A stretch of DNA of 64,000 nt, taken from the NCBI GenBank assembly GCA_037176905.1, contig JBBBWG010002670.1, positions 18,604 through 82,603 of the forward strand. Reading direction: 5' to 3'. Both the position numbers and the translations under genes were made by a program. This document shows positions 58,671 through 64,000 of this stretch, piece by piece. The notes under the pieces are model-generated. The model was given only the letters and a program-made list of their open reading frames with translations, was not told the origin of the DNA and searched no databases. Source of the DNA: Azolla pinnata (Eukaryota; Streptophyta; Polypodiopsida; Salviniales; Salviniaceae). Position 1 is the stretch's first letter. Every line of letters starts with the position of its first letter.

Positions 58671-61137
58671 TGTGGATTCCTCCTTCCACAATCCCATCAT
58701 TTCTGCAGGTAATTCGAGCGATGATACCGGATTTAACTAGTCGAAATTTGCTGGATTCGGAATGTGTCGGTGGAATCTACCGGAATCTACTGGATTTTGA
58801 CATATGGAGCATCCGTGGGGAATCCACCGTCGCTGTCATGGAATGGGAATCTGTTGGATTCAACATATGGATCCACCCCACATCCCTGTTTATGCCCGTG
58901 CAAATCTAGTGGATTTCGACCAATGTCTCCGGGGACCCACCGAATCTCTCTGATATTGGCCGCCATGGAGTCTGCTGGATTCATGCTGCACACTGAATCT
59001 CTACCAGGTACTTGATGTTGGTGGAGTCTATCTAATTCTCGTGTGTGTGTGTGTTTGTTTACCAGTCCATGGATCTATCGGATACGAGATCCGCATGGGA
59101 ATCTTCCAGGCTCAGGATGCTTGCTCTTCTGGGTCGTCTAGAGCCATGGAATGAATCTATGGGATATCACAAGGAGAATGTCGGATGGAATCTGATTGGA
59201 GTCCGAAAATTCCTCCCATGTAAATCATTTTGCCCCGATTTTTGCAGACGATTTGTTGGCAAAAATGCCTCCGAATGAAAATTCCAGTAAGTCGATTTGT
59301 TGATGGAGAGAAGATTATGCTCCCTCCAAAGGTGGGGTGAATCTACCGCTGTCTACTGTGATTTCATAAATCTACGGGGTAGGTAGATTCCGCAAAGCTG
59401 CGCGAATCCTCGAATTTTATTGTAACTGGGCTCGCTCACTCTACTATTGCTGGAATCAACCAGAATACATGCCATTTGCAGCAATTTTTGCAAAGTTTTC
59501 CCAGGCTTCGATCGACTACATCTATGCTGTGAATTCTGCGTTTATGCTTATGAGTAGAGGTTAATTACATTGTCTGCTATGGTTTTTCTTTCAATATTTT
59601 GATCATATGCACTCTGAGGCCTCGCATGGAAAATTTCCATTCTACTTGCAGCCCTCAGAAAAAGAAAAAATGCTACATTTCACTATCTCTGACTAACCAG
59701 ACATAAAACTTCTTCGCAGTAGATTTTAATTCTACGACAGCGAGTCGAACTATCTCAACATTTTTGACTTGTCATTAGCTCTCGTGCTGTTGAACTGTTT
59801 GTGTTGAATTGACCCTTTGGTTGCTGGAGAAGGGCGAAGAAGCTCTTTGTTTCAAGCTGGGCATGATGCGCAGTTGAAAATCACGTCTTTGACAAGAGCT
59901 TTTACCCAGACTTTTTTGGGGTTTTAAGGTCAGCATCAGCACAGCCCATTTGGATGCTGAGGAGATTGAAAAATCTCATTGCTTTTCAATGGCTGCTTTG
60001 GATGTTTTTGTAGCTCTCACTACCTTCTTGAATATTCTGAGAAACTACGTAGCTACATACATGGTCATTGTACATCATCAAAAAAAGTACAGGGAGTCAT
60101 TCAACTCGAGCGCAAGATCCTGCAAACAGTACGAATCAACACACAAATCTCCCTTCTTCTAATAACCAGTTCGGTGTTCATCATCGTAGAGCGCCGAGAA
60201 CTTGCTTCCGTTGTGCAGATCCTTACATCTTTTTGAGTAGGAAAGAAAAGCTCAAGCCAAAAACCTCTCTTTAAAACTGGCAGCGTTAGCCCTTCTGCAT
60301 TGCTTTAAGTTGGGCGAATTCTGCTCAATACTAGGGCTCAAATAATTGCCATTATGAAAACCAATACATCATCATATGTAACAGAACCACCAAGCAAATC
60401 TATGATGGGGCAAATCCCAAGATTCCATTGATGTGTCAAGAATCGGAAATTGGCTTTTTCATACAAAATATGTTGGAGTTATGTATGTTGGAGGTTCTGA
60501 GATAATTGATACAAGTCCTTACAGTGGCTTGATATACGAAAGGATATAAGTTTAGGCGTCACGTCCCAGCAGCTTTGGTTTTATATGGTTCAGAACGAGA
60601 AACATCAAAAGAACCCTGAAACTTTTGGACTGATTTCATTGACATGAATGAAGGGTTGTTTCCTCTTTTATCAGATTTTACCGCTTCAAAACCTGTCGGA
60701 TAATAGACACAGATTAGTATACACGAAGTATATCAGGTCTAATATAGATATACTTGTTACATACCTTGAGATCGATGACGAACAACCAGCCCACTCAAGA
60801 TAATCTTCATCATATATGTTGAAATGTGCATTCTGAGATGGCCTAAGATTCAATACAAGGTGATGAAGTCTGGGATCAGTAGGACATAGCTTCAAGAATA
60901 GAATTCCCTAGACCAGCTAACCTTTTAAGCCATCGAAAAACTCTCAAACTTGTGTGCCTGAAGCCAAAATAAATTGCTCTTGCCATACAAGCTCCAAAGG
61001 CCTTAGGTTGTTCTGAATCTTCAGAGTAACAGATTCATGGGCAACACCAGAACGCAGTCTTCTGAGAGAAGGATGCTTGTTGTTGCAGGAAGGTCGTTGA
61101 TCGCAACTTCGAACACCACTATTGCTATTTGGTCGGT
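58671..61137. other. Spacer with degenerate 'GGAATCTNNTGGATT' repeats
   Basis: From ~58735 to 59240 short strings such as 'gaatctactggatt', 'gaatctgttggattcaacat' and 'gtctgctggattcatg' recur irregularly every ~30-80 bp. The rest is AT-rich. The segment 60900-61137 follows the PPR stop and contains a 104-residue minus-strand frame of unknown meaning. No other gene is supported. Confidence 0.5.
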
Positions 61138-63477
61138 TCAACTCCATGCAGAGTAAATGTTTGACAGAATTACATATGGTGCAGCATTTGCCGGGTTCGC
61201 TCTGAACATCTTCTTTGCATAATGCTCTCCACGTTCCACATCTCCATTGTACCTGCAAGCTCCAAGCAAAGCCATCAACAACTCGCCCGTAGGTTGGAAT
61301 GATAAATCATTGACCAATGTCTCGGCTTCATCCAGACAGCCCGCTCTGCCAAGAAGATCAATTATACATGCATAATGGAATACGGATGGTGTAATTTCGT
61401 AGTCGCGCTCCATGCAAACGAAAAGGTGCTGGGCTTCCTGCATTAGACCAGCATGACTACAGGCATAAAGCATGCATATGAAGGTCAAATCATCTGGGAA
61501 GATCTCAAGTTGCATTTGCTGAAACAACTCGAATGCCACTAGACATTCGCCATGCTGCGCGCAAAGCGCAATCATTACCGTCCACGAAACCAGACCTCGG
61601 TCATGTATTCTGTCGAATATGGCCTTCGCATCATCCAGACATCCACACTTTCCATACAGGTTCAATAGAGAGGTTGCGATAACCGAATCGATTTCAGAGC
61701 CACACTCCACAAAGCGATGAAGCTCTTGCTCACCTCGACCTAGAGCTAGACATGAAGTACATGCATCCAAGACGCACAGGAGGGTGGTTTTATCACCTTC
61801 TATTCCGTCTTGTTGCATTCGTTCATACAATGCCAAGGCCTCTAAACCTTTGCCATTCTGTGCATAAACCCCCATCATGGAAGTCCATGCGACTACATTA
61901 CGTTCAGCCATACCTAGGAAAATCGTCTCTGCATTGTGTACACTACCACTATTGCCATACATGCTGATGAGAGCATTCTGAACACTGACATCCCTTTTGT
62001 AGTCATCGTTCACAATACAGGAATGCAAATGTTTTCCTAGCGTTAGAGCGGCCTCATCTCGACAAATACCCAAAATGGAAACATAGGTTACCTCGTTTGG
62101 AATTACCCCTTCCTGGAACATCCTTGTAAAAACCTGCACACATTTCTGTACATGCCCTTGATTAGAGTACGCCGAAATCATCGCAGTCCACAATATTACA
62201 TTTTGTTCCGGCATTCTGTCAAACAAATCCCACACATATTGCAGCTTGCCACATTTACCATACATATTGAGCAGAGATTTCCCAACGTCTACATCCTTGT
62301 GACACCTAGAAGACAAAATATGAACGTGGATTTGCCTACCTTCCACCAATGCTCTAGCGCTTGCACATGCATCTATGACACAGACAAATGTTATTTTGTT
62401 TGGCTCCATTCCTTGTTGATTCATCTTTCTAAAGCTTTCAAGAGATTCGTGTTCTTGGCCTTGATGAGCATATGCCGAAATGATTGCGGTCCACGTCACT
62501 ACATCTTTCTCATGCATGCTGTCAAAAACCCGTACCGCATCTTTTGTGCTACCACATTTGGCATACATGTGAATGATTGCATTTCCCACGAGTAATTCCG
62601 AACAAATCCCATGGATTAACATAACAGCATGAAAAACCATTCCCGGAGTTTGAAGTCGGTGCCTTGCACATGCCTCAAGAACGGTGATGAATGTCACACT
62701 ATCTGGATCGGTTCCATCTCGTTGCATCTGGGAGAAGAGTTTCACTGCATCAATTCCTTTTCCCCATTTGACATAACCTGAAATCATGGTAGTCCACGAG
62801 ACCACATTACGGCAGGTCATCATCACAAATACTTTATGCGCCTCCACCAAAGCATTCGACTTCACATACATGCTTATCAAGGCATTGTTAACTACCACAT
62901 CCTGCCAGATGCCACTATCGATAACACAAACATGCACGAGATGCCCTCTTTCCATCAATGTTCCAGAACCACACACATCAAGGACACTGATGAAGCTCAC
63001 GCGGGTCAATTTCACGCAATTGTGCTGCATTTGGGAGAATAAATCGAATGCATCTTCATCTAATCCAAACCGAGAGAAGACACGCATCATCACGTTCCAC
63101 GAGACCACATCACGATTGGGCAATCGCTCGAAGACCCACCTTGCATCCTCCGGGTAGCCATATTTCCCATACATATTGATGACGGCAGTGCCTATGTGGG
63201 CGTCGCTGCTCAGATCGCTCTTTGTGAGGTAGGCATGGATCAACATGCCATCATGTGAGCATGTGGCGGAAGAAAGCATGCGAACGAATGGCGCATGATC
63301 GCCTTGAAAAGCGGAGAAAGCAGCTTCATCAAATATCCCACCACACGGATTGCTCTTCATGCGGCAATAAGAAGAAGAAGATGATGATGATGATGATGAT
63401 GGCGATGAAGAAGAAATGGTAGGGTGGATGAAGCGCTTTCCTTGTACCTGATCCGGGAGAAGGGAAGCATCACGCAT
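61138..63477 (-). CDS. PLS-type pentatricopeptide repeat (PPR) protein ending in a partial E domain
   Basis: Intronless, 779 residues from the first real ATG (an upstream TTG is in frame). Residues ~1-45 carry a poly-Ser run and basic residues and suggest import into mitochondria or plastids. PPR motifs run from ~75 to ~690 with alternating lengths. The many L/S-type 'NALISMYGNSGSVHNAETIF' and 'VVSWTTMISGYVKWGKGIDA' segments define the PLS subclass. The C-terminus shows only the start of the E region (LLMALLGACRYNGDVERGEH ... APYVILSNIYSAWS) and then stops. The rest of E, E+ and any DYW deaminase domain are absent in all frames I checked. PLS proteins bind organelle transcripts and usually direct C-to-U editing; without DYW it would need a partner or be inactive. 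Confidence 0.9.
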   Translation of the reverse strand: MRDASLLPDQVQGKRFIHPTISSSSPSSSSSSSSSSYCRMKSNPCGGIFDEAAFSAFQGDHAPFVRMLSSATCSHDGMLIHAYLTKSDLSSDAHIGTAVINMYGKYGYPEDARWVFERLPNRDVVSWNVMMRVFSRFGLDEDAFDLFSQMQHNCVKLTRVSFISVLDVCGSGTLMERGHLVHVCVIDSGIWQDVVVNNALISMYVKSNALVEAHKVFVMMTCRNVVSWTTMISGYVKWGKGIDAVKLFSQMQRDGTDPDSVTFITVLEACARHRLQTPGMVFHAVMLIHGICSELLVGNAIIHMYAKCGSTKDAVRVFDSMHEKDVVTWTAIISAYAHQGQEHESLESFRKMNQQGMEPNKITFVCVIDACASARALVEGRQIHVHILSSRCHKDVDVGKSLLNMYGKCGKLQYVWDLFDRMPEQNVILWTAMISAYSNQGHVQKCVQVFTRMFQEGVIPNEVTYVSILGICRDEAALTLGKHLHSCIVNDDYKRDVSVQNALISMYGNSGSVHNAETIFLGMAERNVVAWTSMMGVYAQNGKGLEALALYERMQQDGIEGDKTTLLCVLDACTSCLALGRGEQELHRFVECGSEIDSVIATSLLNLYGKCGCLDDAKAIFDRIHDRGLVSWTVMIALCAQHGECLVAFELFQQMQLEIFPDDLTFICMLYACSHAGLMQEAQHLFVCMERDYEITPSVFHYACIIDLLGRAGCLDEAETLVNDLSFQPTGELLMALLGACRYNGDVERGEHYAKKMFRANPANAAPYVILSNIYSAWS

Positions 63478-63522
63478 CCAAAGCAAAGAACAGAAATGCC
63501 CACATGGAGTGATGTGGTGGTG
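63478..63522. promoter_or_regulatory. Short 5' flank of the PPR gene
   Basis: Only ~45 bp separate the PPR start from the tandem repeat at 63523, so the promoter or leader must overlap that array. Confidence 0.35.
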
Positions 63523-64000
63523 GGGCGATTCAAGGCTTCATTTTTTCATGAGCCCAACAATGTTGGGCAGAGGATTGCGTCTGATTTGCCCTCTCTCTTC
63601 TCGTCTCTACCGAAGCATGTGCCCTGGTTCTAGATGAAGCATGAGCACGTATGTATGTGCATGAAATGTGGCATGAAACGGATGTGGGCAATTCAAGGGT
63701 TCATTTTTTTCAGGAGCCCAACAAGGGGGACAGAGGATTGCTCTGATTTTGCCGGTCTCTCTCTCTACTGAAACATCTGCAGATGCATGTGCTTGTTGAA
63801 TCCGGCATGATACGGATGTGGGCGATTCCAAGGCTTCATTTTTGTCATGAGCCCAACAAACAATGCTGGGCAGAGGATTGCTCTGATTTGTCCTCTTCTC
63901 CTGCTCTCTCCACTGAAACAGCTGCAGATGCATGTGGGCGATTCCAAGGCTTCATTTTGTCATGAGCCCAACAAACAACGTTGGGTCAGAGGATTGGCTC
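63523..64000. repeat. ~120-165 bp tandem repeat, four copies to the right edge
   Basis: 'gggcgattcNaaggcttcatttt' followed by 'atgagcccaacaa' and 'cagaggattg' begins at ~63523, 63688, 63820 and 63937. Units differ in length through a variable CT-rich middle. The array continues beyond the window. Confidence 0.9.

Noticed and set aside
1-64000. CRISPR arrays, bacterial operons or attachment sites
   Set aside because: None seen; the tandem arrays lack regular unique spacers and the genome is clearly plant nuclear.

Overview
The window is nuclear DNA of a land plant. Genes are split by short GT-AG introns, telomere-type CCCTAAA/TTTAGGG strings occur, and the families are plant ones: a plant-type bifunctional mRNA capping enzyme, a WNK kinase, a DUF1350 protein, a CYP85-clan P450, a PLS-type PPR protein and a sacsin/NO VEIN-like GHKL ATPase. 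Compact genes and the style of the PPR protein hint at a seedless plant such as a fern, but this is only an impression and I cannot name the species.

Layout, left to right. A minus-strand coiled-coil gene runs off the left edge (about 1-3007). A repeat-rich spacer holds a CT/TTC tract, a higher-order ~165 bp repeat and a degenerate ~95 bp repeat. A 10-exon DUF1350 gene (+) spans 6386-10957 and converges on an intronless TPR gene (-) at 12897-14597. Next is a diverged tandem duplication of non-coding DNA (14990-17420). A sacsin-like gene (-, 17838-22619) has an intact ATPase N-terminus but carries a frameshift and an in-frame stop. Its first intron after the ATPase motifs is made of four ~190 bp repeats. 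A second repeat family flanks this locus on both sides.

From 26417 to 33672 lies a complete 17-exon capping enzyme (+). A ten-copy ~80 bp minisatellite follows, then a complete 9-exon P450 (+, 36199-39852) and a 3-exon PPPDE/deSI-like gene (-, 41487-43686). The next spacer has a ~73 bp minisatellite and a 450 bp GGTGAT satellite. An 8-exon WNK kinase (+) spans 47505-51942. A decayed LINE (53955-57447) is cut off inside its reverse transcriptase and joins telomere-type repeats. An unrecognised low-complexity ORF (+, 57861-58670), an intronless PPR gene (-, 61138-63477) and a ~120-165 bp tandem repeat reaching the right edge complete the window.

The genes look like unrelated housekeeping or family genes (mRNA 5' end capping, kinase signalling, organelle RNA metabolism, specialised oxidation); I see no operon-like or pathway cluster. 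Splice models were built by hand from GT-AG sites and reading-frame continuity, so exon edges are predictions. I did not see a convincing new biological system. The strongest second-look items are the broken sacsin-like gene with its repeats and the LINE/telomere-repeat junction.
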